DNA of 42,680 nt. Origin: a virus. Under the pieces are notes generated by a model. The model searched no databases. It was not told where the DNA came from and was given only the letters and a program-made list of their open reading frames with translations. The DNA is taken from positions 1 to 42,680 of IMG/VR virus record IMGVR_UViG_3300042924_006012; one strand, written 5' to 3'. The position numbers were made by a program, and so were the translations under genes. Shown here one piece after another: positions 18,061-25,111 of this stretch (positions are counted from its first letter, which is position 1; the number at the start of each line of letters is the position of its first letter).

Positions 18061-18068
18061 TATAAATA
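18061..18068 (-). promoter_or_regulatory. TATTTATA candidate promoter element
   Basis: The coding strand reads TATTTATA 20 bases before the tape measure start and just after the hairpin at 18071-18094, so terminator and new promoter may sit back to back. Confidence 0.42.
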
Positions 18069-18070
18069 CA

Positions 18071-18094
18071 AAAGGACTGAGTTTTCAGTCCTTT
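18071..18094 (-). terminator. Hairpin at the end of the chaperone extension
   Basis: A perfect 10-bp stem, AAAGGACTGA (18071-18080) with TCAGTCCTTT (18085-18094), and a 4-base loop. On the minus strand a short T run follows the stem. The stop codon of the +1-frame extension (18085-18087) lies within the stem. It could act as a terminator or attenuator before the tape measure gene. Confidence 0.65.
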
Positions 18095-18237
18095 GAGTTA
18101 TCTTCAATCCACTTATCTAATAAATATTTCCTAACAAATAGTGGCATTGCTTGAAAATCTTGATAAGTTATGTTCATTAATTTGTTCAAATAGTAGAATT
18201 CATCTATCTGTCCTTTTCTATAATCAGAAGAAAGGAC
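18085..18237 (-). CDS. +1-frame C-terminal extension of the tail assembly chaperone (probable frameshift product)
   Basis: Fifty codons open in the +1 frame relative to the upstream chaperone, beginning at the T-rich site 18238-18244 and running past the chaperone stop (18224-18226). They contain QIDEFYYLNKLMNITYQDFQ and then MPLFVRKYLLDKWIEDN. This small helical domain, with an aromatic-rich helix, a 'MP' turn and a basic helix, resembles the second-frame domain of tail assembly chaperones in T4-like and other long-tailed phages. The frame has no good start near its beginning; the first ATG, at about 18177, would remove half the domain. It is therefore probably made only as a fusion through frameshifting. 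Its place between tube/chaperone and tape measure matches the lambda G/GT arrangement. Confidence 0.65.
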   Translation of the reverse strand, partial: VLSSDYRKGQIDEFYYLNKLMNITYQDFQAMPLFVRKYLLDKWIEDNSKD

Positions 18238-18967
18238 GAAAAAAGTCAACCCCAAATCCGACATTAACTGTCATCTTTTCTCCTGATGGGGTAATTACAA
18301 CTCTACTTAAATCTAATCTTGGTTCATTATCATTCATAAATTTTCTTATGAATTTTGAATCCAAAATTGGCATTTGTTCGACAAATTTAGCTATTTCTGC
18401 TTTATCAGTAGTTCCATTTACTTCTATAATCTCTTTTTGTAATCTCCAAGTAATTTTTGGAACTACTCTCCCTTTAGGATATGATTCTTCCAACTTACTT
18501 ATTTCTAAAACTTCCCCATAAGTTAATGGTCTTAATTTAACTGTTACCTGTGATTTAGGTAATTGAGCAATAAATGTTCCGTCCTCATTTGGTGTTTGAC
18601 CATTAATAACATTCAATTCATCTAAAGGAACTGTTGTTTGAAATGGTTTTTTTGTTGAAGGGTCGATTAAATTTAAATTAATTTCCGGTCCAAAACCAGT
18701 GTTTCTTAAAAATATTAAAACGGCTTCAACATCACCTTCTAACATATCCTCAACCTTAAGGTCCGGTTCATAGATTTTACTTCTCAATAGTGTTGTGGTC
18801 ATATCATTTCCACCCCCCATTAAAATGTTTTCATCATTAGCTGTTAGATATCCTACCTTAATAGATTTCTTTTTGTTTTTATAAAATATTCCTCCCGATG
18901 GTAGTGGTACTACATCGTGTGGTAACGTAAAATTTTGTTGTCCGTATTCGATTTCTTGATTTTCCAT
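18224..18967 (-). CDS. Tail/baseplate assembly chaperone, gp26-like (T4_baseplate family)
   Basis: A 247-residue protein. The N-terminal part, LPHDVVPLPSGGIFYKNKKK and then YLTANDENILM, followed by TTTLLRSKIYEPDLKVEDML and a segment on one-subunit lengths (LRNTGFGPEINLNLI), matches the T4 gp26/gp51 baseplate family pattern, whose members help assemble the baseplate hub or tail. The rest is alternating beta and helix, ending in the strand VNVGFGVDFFRPFF. It lies after the tail tube and before the tape measure, the usual chaperone position. The final codons contain TTT TTT C, a likely slip site feeding a second frame. A hairpin (18976-19004) lies immediately before the start. The family call is good; hub assembly versus tail-tube assembly chaperone cannot be told apart here. 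Confidence 0.78.
   Translation of the reverse strand: MENQEIEYGQQNFTLPHDVVPLPSGGIFYKNKKKSIKVGYLTANDENILMGGGNDMTTTLLRSKIYEPDLKVEDMLEGDVEAVLIFLRNTGFGPEINLNLIDPSTKKPFQTTVPLDELNVINGQTPNEDGTFIAQLPKSQVTVKLRPLTYGEVLEISKLEESYPKGRVVPKITWRLQKEIIEVNGTTDKAEIAKFVEQMPILDSKFIRKFMNDNEPRLDLSRVVITPSGEKMTVNVGFGVDFFRPFF
18238..18244 (-). promoter_or_regulatory. Candidate programmed frameshift site TTTTTTC
   Basis: On the coding strand, in-frame codons read GAC TTT TTT CGT. A Phe-tRNA on the second TTT can slip forward one base onto TTC, a better match for a GAA anticodon, and then continue in the +1 frame with GTC CTT TCT. The original frame ends at TGA only 12 bases after the heptamer, at 18224-18226. Confidence 0.5.
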
Positions 18968-18975
18968 ATAAAAAA

Positions 18976-19004
18976 ATAACCGTAAAGTTTATGTCTTTAC
19001 GGTT
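18976..19004 (-). terminator. Strong terminator between tail tube and chaperone
   Basis: A perfect 11-bp stem (18976-18986 with 18994-19004), a 7-base loop, and on the minus strand a run of T residues (complement of 18969-18975). It fits a terminator for the abundant tail tube transcript and ends 8 bases before the chaperone start. Confidence 0.85.
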
Positions 19005-19027
19005 AAATATAATTAATATTGATTTTT

Positions 19028-19035
19028 TATAAATA
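19028..19035 (-). promoter_or_regulatory. TATTTATA candidate promoter element
   Basis: The coding strand reads TATTTATA just after the tail tube stop and upstream of the hairpin at 18976-19004. If it is a promoter, the chaperone transcript would begin before the hairpin, which might then lower its expression. Confidence 0.35.
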
Positions 19036-19038
19036 CTA

Positions 19039-19527
19039 TTAGTAAACTAACACACATCTGTCCATTCTTAATGATACACTAATATCTGCAAGACCATCAG
19101 TACTATACCCTAACGAACCAAAATCAACACTAGTTAAGAATGTTCCGTATAGAATCCATTTTTCAACAACAACTCCTGTTGGGTCTAACATTTCTAAGTC
19201 TATGTCTTTTTTATAACCAGCGGCGTATCCCATACGTCCTGTAACAGATTCAGCGTGTAAACGAACCCACTCCATAAGAGCCTGTGCCGCAGACGGTCCA
19301 ATTGGGTCTCTAAATTTAACAGGTATTTCATCCCAATTAAATCTACCTGCAACATAAGTTGAGGTATTTAAAAATTGAATCTCTGTTGAAGCAATTTTAA
19401 TTTTAGGTCTCGCAGTACTTTCTACAAACCATTCGTTAATCCCTAAGCTTGATGGAAACCTTAGTATGAATCGATTCTGTCTTTTCGGTTCGTAAGGAAT
19501 CGGCATTTTCATCAATAAATCAGCCAT
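19039..19527 (-). CDS. gp19: Tail tube protein (gp19-like)
   Basis: A 162-residue protein, nearly the same length as T4 gp19 (163). By family it stacks as hexameric rings to form the inner tail tube through which DNA passes. What is seen: KRQNRFILRFPSSLGINEWF near the N-terminus, then ARPKIKIASTEIQFLNTSTY and WDEIPVKFRDPIGPSAAQAL, followed by EWVRLHAESVTGRMGYAAGY and the beta strands EMLDPTGVVVEKWILYGTFL. This alternation of beta strands around one helix is typical of tail tube folds. It is followed by a strong terminator, as expected for an abundant virion protein. It lies downstream of the sheath, with the HAD-like gene between them. Confidence 0.88.
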   Translation of the reverse strand: MADLLMKMPIPYEPKRQNRFILRFPSSLGINEWFVESTARPKIKIASTEIQFLNTSTYVAGRFNWDEIPVKFRDPIGPSAAQALMEWVRLHAESVTGRMGYAAGYKKDIDLEMLDPTGVVVEKWILYGTFLTSVDFGSLGYSTDGLADISVSLRMDRCVLVY

Positions 19528-19560
19528 ATTATTTTAAATTAGTTTTTCTTTGTTTATTAT

Positions 19561-19568
19561 CATAAATA
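19561..19568 (-). promoter_or_regulatory. TATTTATG variant, candidate promoter of tail tube gene
   Basis: The coding strand reads ATATATTTATG 33 bases before the tail tube start, a one-base variant of the TATTTATA element, in the 177-base gap between the HAD-like gene and the tube gene. Confidence 0.35.
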
Positions 19569-19631
19569 TATCCAAATGGAAAATATTTTTATTGACTTTC
19601 TGAATTTAATTTATTATCATTATAATCCAGT

Positions 19632-19704
19632 CTAGTTTATTTAATTCTAGTTAATTTAACTAGTTTTTTTATTTAATTATTTAATACTAGTTCTTTAATA
19701 CTAG
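19632..19704. repeat. Array of five CTAG-centred repeats
   Basis: CTAG occurs at 19632, 19647, 19660, 19687 and 19701, with spacings of 15, 13, 27 and 14 bases, so nearly every 13-15 bases with one gap of double length. Copies share a CTAGTTWA core; TTTAATACTAGTT occurs twice. Positions 19647-19663 form a perfect palindrome with 8-base arms around one central base. The array lies between the HAD-like gene and the tube gene and touches the HAD-like stop codon. It may be a protein-binding operator array or a transcript-end structure. Confidence 0.6.
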
Positions 19705-20535
19705 TTAATATTCTTTTTTTATTCCTCCTGCTGTTGAATAAGTTTTTACAATATTGTCTTCTTTGTCTTTGAAGTGTTTTTTCATAACCTCCACGTTTCG
19801 AACATCATCGTCTGAAAACCCAATTGTTGGTTTTGACGGAACAAAATTATTACTTACGTCTTTTTTAAGGAACGCCTTTTTATCTATTTTTGAAGAGATG
19901 TCTTTAATATAGTCCACAAATTTATCCATCGCACGAACTTTTGCCTCCTCAGGATTTGCAGCCCCCTCAGGGTCGTTATAAGAAACCGGATGGAATCTAG
20001 ACATATCTAAATAAGTTTTGATTAACTCATCGTCACTCATCTCATCATCTCCGGAAATACTTCTATATTTTTTTAAATTTTTAATTAACTCATCTTTATC
20101 AATACCATTAAACCCTTCGATAATGTAATTATAAACGGCTTGTTTTAAGGTATTAGGATTGTGTCCACGAGCAGTTATTATGGAAAAGATAGAACCTCCG
20201 TTAATCGCCTCTCTAAAGTCGTCAAACGCTGGTCCAAGTTTTGCTCTCATTGAGTCAATCAAAAAGTTTTTATCTCCCGGTGTTTGAAAGTTTTTAAAAG
20301 GTTCTTCACCATATCCAACAACAGTCTCACCATTATACTCAAAAGGTTCTTTATCTAATTGATGTCTGTATTCCGCAAAATCATCAGTACTCATACCGAT
20401 TTCATCACCGTTTTCAGTTTTAACCATAATTTTGGTTGGCATATGAACTATGTTATCATCCCAATCAAACGCATAATATTTCATATCAGGTGTACCCTTA
20501 TCGTCAATTCCTTCTTTTAATGTATTTCTTTTCAT
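19705..20535 (-). CDS. HAD-superfamily phosphatase-like protein
   Basis: A 276-residue protein. HAD motif I is clear: YYAFDWDDNIVHMPTKI at about residues 20-36, where the first Asp of DWD would be the nucleophile. IITARG at about residues 119-124 gives motif II (Thr), and GFSDDDVRNVE at about 240-250 gives the acidic motif IV. Between II and IV is a helical, Asp/Glu-rich region. By family it would remove phosphate from a small molecule or nucleic acid end, but the substrate is unknown. Its place between sheath and tube hints at a virion or assembly role, unusual for a HAD enzyme. The C-terminus carries YSTAGGIKKEY, whose TAGGIK core also occurs at the end of the protein at 2870-3094. A terminator separates it from the sheath gene, and the CTAG array begins at its stop codon. 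Confidence 0.75.
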   Translation of the reverse strand: MKRNTLKEGIDDKGTPDMKYYAFDWDDNIVHMPTKIMVKTENGDEIGMSTDDFAEYRHQLDKEPFEYNGETVVGYGEEPFKNFQTPGDKNFLIDSMRAKLGPAFDDFREAINGGSIFSIITARGHNPNTLKQAVYNYIIEGFNGIDKDELIKNLKKYRSISGDDEMSDDELIKTYLDMSRFHPVSYNDPEGAANPEEAKVRAMDKFVDYIKDISSKIDKKAFLKKDVSNNFVPSKPTIGFSDDDVRNVEVMKKHFKDKEDNIVKTYSTAGGIKKEY

Positions 20536-20546
20536 AATTGGCTAAA

Positions 20547-20568
20547 AAGTGGGGACGTGTCCCCACTT
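20547..20568 (-). terminator. Terminator after the tail sheath gene
   Basis: A perfect 9-bp GC-rich stem, AAGTGGGGA (20547-20555) with TCCCCACTT (20560-20568), a 4-base loop, then TTTT on the minus strand. It sits just past the sheath stop codon and is the strongest intrinsic terminator by stem GC content in the window. Confidence 0.88.
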
Positions 20569-20578
20569 ATGGTTTTTA

Positions 20579-23500
20579 TTAAATATTCTCGAACGAAGCT
20601 CCTGTTGGAGTGATAAAGAATTCAATGTCTATAAACTCTAACGCTTTCGTCGGTTTCAAGTAAATTTTACCTGTTAAAGTATTTCTATCTAAATCCTCAG
20701 GTGAAGATGATACAGTTACACGGAAATCGTATAAACCTCGGTCTCTTCTAATTGAGTCTAAGATAGGGTTAACACTATCCAAGAATTGTTGTCTAACAAC
20801 TTGGTCGTTTTGTTCGAACAATAATCTTACTGCCACCGCTGAAATTAATTTACGAGCTTGAAGTAATAATCTTCTTACGTTCAATCTGTTAAGTGCTGTG
20901 TCAGCAATTTGTAATGTTTTATTACCCCAAATAACCGTACCAACATCAGAGAAAGTTGCGATAGGGTTAATTCTACCTTGGTAAAGTGTGTCTCTGTCTT
21001 CTTGAGTTAATTTAACTCTCGCTTTAATTGAATTTACAAGACCTCTAGTGTAACCCGCAGATGCGAACCAAGGGAATGCAATATTATCAGTTAATGCTAA
21101 GTTTCTACAAACCTCACCTGTTGCAGGTAAATAAATTTGTGTATTATTAACAGTATCTCTTGTTAAAATCCAAGGATAGTAAGTAGCAGTATAGTTAGAG
21201 TCAATTCCTGTGTTGTCTAAGTTATCAACAGCCTCTTGAGAATAAATAATGTCTTGTGGATTAGTTGCGTCCGGTGTATACATATTATAATCAGGTGTTG
21301 TTGTAATATAAACTGAGTCAGCTCTTTGAAACTGAATCATGTCAATCGCCTCTTCACATAAGTTAGAGTTATTAATATAATCAATACTTGAAGTTGCAAA
21401 CACATTAATGTTTGTTGCCTCAGGATTTGAGAATGTTAAAATACCAAGTAAGTAAGCGTAATAATCAGTATTTGCAAAATCTTGAGTATTGTTAGCGACT
21501 GTGATTCTCTTAAATAAACCTTGACCCGTAGCATTAGGATATCTCGTAGAAGACGATGCTCCTGCTAAGAATCCTGATTGACCTAATTGGAATCTATCTT
21601 GATTTGTTCTAAACTCTCTATAGATATCCCATCCATCAAATCCACCTGCAAAACATACAGTATATTTTCTTGAATAAATGAAATAGTATGGGTTCTCTTG
21701 AGTTTCAGGGTCATTTCTAAATTCAGCAATACCACATTCAAACGCTGTTTGACCACTTGTTAATGAACTATTTGTAATAGTAACAACTGTAGCTCCTGAG
21801 TCCATGTGGAAACCTTTACTAACATAATTCCAAGCAGCTCCTTCAATTGGTTGAGGTGCAATAACCCAAGATTGTGGGTTTTGTCTACCTTTATAAGTTA
21901 AGAATGACTCATCAATACCATATTGTGTTGAGAAACCTAAGTAAGTTCTTCTAACAATATCTCCTGGAGATTCAACTAAATTTGAACCACCTGTTGCAGC
22001 CCCAAATGGTGGGTTTGCAATTGTTTCGCCAGGGAAATAATATTTTGTTTTGAATTTTGGAACCGGAGATGGGTTTAAAACATTAGCGTACTCTCTTTGA
22101 GTATACCCTTCAAATCCACAAGGAAGTGCATCTATCGGTGCCTCATCAGCCATCTCAATCATTACATATTTCGAAATTAATGCGTACTCACCATTAGTTG
22201 AACCTATTTTCTTAGCAACGAAGTTGTTAGAGAATGGGTCCATATTACAGTTAGTGAATTTCTCAATAACAACTGGGTTAGAATCCGTGTCAAAGAAATT
22301 TCTTACCAATACATCAAATGTCATATTGTTATATGATAAATTAGCAATTGATACTTTAACTTCTAAATTCGCAGCATCCCCATCAGAGATTGAAACAAAT
22401 TTAAATAATTTATAAACTTTATTACCTCTTAATTCAGAAACTAAGAATGGTGTAACCGGTGATTGATATTGGTTAACATTGTACGCAATTGATGAAGTGT
22501 TTTCACTTCTAGCTTCAGGTAACGCAACCAATTCAGGATTAATACCTCTAATATATCCTTGATTATAAGCGTAAGCCAATGAACCCGGATAAATTTCTTC
22601 AACAAATAAAGGAACTTCATTTCTTGATTTTCCAAAGTTATCAACACCTAATACTTTAGTGATGAATTTTGAAGACGCTGCAGATAAATTAGTTTCAAAC
22701 GTAAAGTTATCTCCGTCTTTAGTTACACCTGATAAACCAAATGATGCATAAGGGTCTTTATCAATATTAGAATATTGGTCAGTGTTTAATAATAACACAT
22801 TATTTTCGTCATTTACTTCATAAACAGGTCCGTGATTATCGCTAGTTGAACTATTAACATATAATGAGATACCTCTTGAACGAAGTGTTGCAACAACCAT
22901 GTTATTGTATTCAGTATATGCAGTACCAATAAAACTATAGTATTCCCCCGAAATTGTTCCTGAGAAACTATCAGTTACACCAGTAACGATTGAGTCAAAC
23001 ACATAATCAAATGAATAACCTGAGTAAGCATTTCCTGTAAAGTTGTTAAAGTTTGCGTAGAACCAAGAATCATTGTCAGATGCAGATAAATCATTGTCCG
23101 CTAAATCAAGACTATCAACACCATACGCATTTACAATTGTACCGTATTGAGTAATTAAATTCCAATAATCAGGTTCCGGAATCGGTCCGTAAGCAACTGC
23201 AGTAGTTGCAGATAATGACGGGTCTCCAACAATATCTAAAATTGTGTTTGTTATATCATTATTATATGTAGAAGCACTACCATCTGATAATCTATATTGT
23301 GTGTTAAAGTTTGCTTGAACCGCCGCTGGAAACGAACCGCTAACAAAGTTAACAGTACCCGCACTTGTTGAACCTGTAAAAGATACAGACCAAGAAGTTG
23401 CACCGGTTGGATTTTGGATTACTGTTGTAGGGTCTACATTTGCAGTAACTCTAATACTCCAAGACGGACCAGCATCATATCCTGACAATCCTAAGATTCT

Positions 23501-23791
23501 TGTCACGAACAACTGATTCGATTGTTGTAAGTACGATTTAGCGATGTAAGCCGCTTCATATTTAGGGATTTGTGTGTTAACAAATTTAGTTGGTTCTGTT
23601 CCTCCGAAAAAGGATTGGAACTCATCGTAGTTTGTTATGAATACCGGTTCAAAAGCTGGACCTCTTAAAGTCTCACCAACTAAACCTAGGGTAGTAACAC
23701 CCACACTTTGTGCTACGAATGATAAGTCAGTTTCAGAAGTGTATACCCCCGGTGAAACGAAAACTTTTTGATTTGCTTGTGCTGTTGCCAT
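20579..23791 (-). CDS. gp18: Contractile tail sheath protein (gp18-like, enlarged)
   Basis: A 1070-residue protein, against 659 in T4 gp18. The N-terminus, VFVSPGVYTSETDLSFVAQS and then VGETLRGPAFEPVFITNYDE with FQSFFGG, is the characteristic sheath start. The C-terminal ~250 residues include YTRGLVNSIKARVKLTQEDR, TLYQGRINPIATFSDVGTVI with WGNKTL, then a helix LLLQARKLISAVAVRLLFEQ and a closing strand pair LTGKIYLKPTKALEFIDIEF, typical of the conserved sheath core that interlocks neighbouring subunits and contracts. The extra ~400 residues lie in the middle (about 120-640) and are Ser/Thr/Asn/Asp-rich beta structure, probably domains on the outside of the sheath. A TATTTATC element lies 33 bases upstream and a strong terminator follows. 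Confidence 0.92.
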   Translation of the reverse strand: MATAQANQKVFVSPGVYTSETDLSFVAQSVGVTTLGLVGETLRGPAFEPVFITNYDEFQSFFGGTEPTKFVNTQIPKYEAAYIAKSYLQQSNQLFVTRILGLSGYDAGPSWSIRVTANVDPTTVIQNPTGATSWSVSFTGSTSAGTVNFVSGSFPAAVQANFNTQYRLSDGSASTYNNDITNTILDIVGDPSLSATTAVAYGPIPEPDYWNLITQYGTIVNAYGVDSLDLADNDLSASDNDSWFYANFNNFTGNAYSGYSFDYVFDSIVTGVTDSFSGTISGEYYSFIGTAYTEYNNMVVATLRSRGISLYVNSSTSDNHGPVYEVNDENNVLLLNTDQYSNIDKDPYASFGLSGVTKDGDNFTFETNLSAASSKFITKVLGVDNFGKSRNEVPLFVEEIYPGSLAYAYNQGYIRGINPELVALPEARSENTSSIAYNVNQYQSPVTPFLVSELRGNKVYKLFKFVSISDGDAANLEVKVSIANLSYNNMTFDVLVRNFFDTDSNPVVIEKFTNCNMDPFSNNFVAKKIGSTNGEYALISKYVMIEMADEAPIDALPCGFEGYTQREYANVLNPSPVPKFKTKYYFPGETIANPPFGAATGGSNLVESPGDIVRRTYLGFSTQYGIDESFLTYKGRQNPQSWVIAPQPIEGAAWNYVSKGFHMDSGATVVTITNSSLTSGQTAFECGIAEFRNDPETQENPYYFIYSRKYTVCFAGGFDGWDIYREFRTNQDRFQLGQSGFLAGASSSTRYPNATGQGLFKRITVANNTQDFANTDYYAYLLGILTFSNPEATNINVFATSSIDYINNSNLCEEAIDMIQFQRADSVYITTTPDYNMYTPDATNPQDIIYSQEAVDNLDNTGIDSNYTATYYPWILTRDTVNNTQIYLPATGEVCRNLALTDNIAFPWFASAGYTRGLVNSIKARVKLTQEDRDTLYQGRINPIATFSDVGTVIWGNKTLQIADTALNRLNVRRLLLQARKLISAVAVRLLFEQNDQVVRQQFLDSVNPILDSIRRDRGLYDFRVTVSSSPEDLDRNTLTGKIYLKPTKALEFIDIEFFITPTGASFENI

Positions 23792-23824
23792 TATCTAATT
23801 ATTCTATTGCAGATTTATTTTATA

Positions 23825-23832
23825 GATAAATA
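23825..23832 (-). promoter_or_regulatory. TATTTATC variant, candidate promoter of sheath gene
   Basis: The coding strand reads AATATTTATC 33 bases before the sheath start, the same distance as the related element before the tail tube gene. Confidence 0.35.
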
Positions 23833-23911
23833 TTCAATAGAATATCAAAAAACTTTACTTTTAGATATGTATTTGTAAAGAGTATGAATAAATTCTACCT
23901 TTTTTCTACCT

Positions 23912-24073
23912 ATGAAACAGACAAAAGAAATCAAGAATATTAAAATTGACCCCGCCATCCACGACATACTGAAAAAGTACTGTGAAAAGCGAGGATTAAA
24001 AATTTATAAGTTTTTGGAAAAATTAATCGTAGAAACCTGTAAAGAGAAGAAAGATATCTACGGAGAGGATTAA
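23912..24073 (+). CDS. Small ribbon-helix-helix-like protein
   Basis: A 53-residue reading frame on the opposite strand from its neighbours. It reads KNIKIDPAIHDILKKYCEKR followed by GLKIYKFLEKLIVE. The pattern (short beta strand with alternating Lys/Ile, helix, Gly turn, second helix) fits ribbon-helix-helix regulators of the Arc/CopG/MetJ type, which bind DNA as dimers through the strand. Basic residues line the strand, as expected for DNA contact. It starts 120 bases from the divergent sheath gene and its stop overlaps, tail to tail, the end of the 346-residue structural gene, so there is little spare sequence. No Shine-Dalgarno sequence is seen. It may regulate nearby late genes, but that is an inference. 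Confidence 0.6.
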   Translation: MKQTKEIKNIKIDPAIHDILKKYCEKRGLKIYKFLEKLIVETCKEKKDIYGED

Positions 24074-25110
24074 ACTAATAGGTTATCGAACTGTATCGAC
24101 GCCTCTTTAGTGTCATCAGTTTTAACAACATCAATACGTAAAATATCGTTAGTTGTTATCTGAATATTTTGAACATCGGTACCAAAATAATCACCGTTAA
24201 TGTAAACATCAAAAGAGTCCACATTAGTCCAAGTCCCAAAAGAAAGATTTGCGGTGTAGGCAACAATATCACTTAAAGTTTCGTTCCCAACAACAAACAA
24301 ATAATTCTCCAAAAATTCATTTGGATTTTCTAATGTTTTATTTTTCTTACCAACATTTCCGGCACCTGTCAATTCCATAAGTTGAGTCACCCTCGCAATT
24401 GCAGGTTTAACCTCAAACTCTTCTTCATCAATTAGATAACCTAACATGGTAAAGTCATAACTTTGAACATAATACTTTCTTGAATCCAAACTCATTTGTG
24501 ATTCGTCTGAAACATTATTCATTATAATTGGAACGTATTGACCTTTGATAAAAGTATATGCCTGTCTTGATGAGAATTTTTGCATTATTATTTTATTCAA
24601 CTGATTAAGTTCTCTCATACGATTACAAATAATCTTTACACTATAATTGATGTCTACCGGAACCGGTTGAGGTATTGTGTAGATATCCATTCCCTGTTCG
24701 TTTCCGTTCCAAGTTGGAACTGATGCGTAGTAGAATTGTTTTCTATCAGGGATTGTGTATTGTAATGAAGGATTGGTACCGAATTTAACTTCAGGACTTC
24801 TAACCACTGTAATAAAGGGCGGGGAAGGATTATAATCCAAATCCACAAATAACGCAGTCTCAACGTATTGAGTCCAGTTTTGTGTTGTAATGATAATATC
24901 CACCATTGGAACCACTTTTCCTGCGGTGACAACCTCTAAATCAGTTTTAACAAAATCTAACATTCCTCTATCTAAATCGGCGTGTAGTACTGATTTAGGA
25001 AGATATGTTCCGTCTTTATTAATATATTCCAATAGTTGTTCCCTACGAGCAGACAATGTCTTCTGTGGGACTAATGGTAATGTTGGTATAACTTTCTTTG
25101 GTAATGGCAT
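24070..25110 (-). CDS. Tail-completion/sheath-stabiliser-like structural protein (gp15-like)
   Basis: A 346-residue protein just upstream of the sheath gene. Residues about 65-260 are mixed beta/helix and contain VDINYSVKIICNRMRELNQL, then KIIMQKFSSRQAYTFIKGQY and VPIIMNNVSDES. This resembles the layout of T4 gp15, which caps the tail tube and stabilises the sheath (a measured strand, a helix placing probes, then a returning strand). The gene order neck, gp15, sheath, tube is that of T4. The C-terminal ~80 residues are a separate beta domain (TANLSFGTWTNVDSFDVYIN) not present in T4 gp15 as I recall it. The start follows the 179-residue gene after one base. I am confident it is structural and moderately so that it is gp15-like. 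Confidence 0.6.
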   Translation of the reverse strand: MPLPKKVIPTLPLVPQKTLSARREQLLEYINKDGTYLPKSVLHADLDRGMLDFVKTDLEVVTAGKVVPMVDIIITTQNWTQYVETALFVDLDYNPSPPFITVVRSPEVKFGTNPSLQYTIPDRKQFYYASVPTWNGNEQGMDIYTIPQPVPVDINYSVKIICNRMRELNQLNKIIMQKFSSRQAYTFIKGQYVPIIMNNVSDESQMSLDSRKYYVQSYDFTMLGYLIDEEEFEVKPAIARVTQLMELTGAGNVGKKNKTLENPNEFLENYLFVVGNETLSDIVAYTANLSFGTWTNVDSFDVYINGDYFGTDVQNIQITTNDILRIDVVKTDDTKEASIQFDNLLV

Positions 25111-25111
25111 T

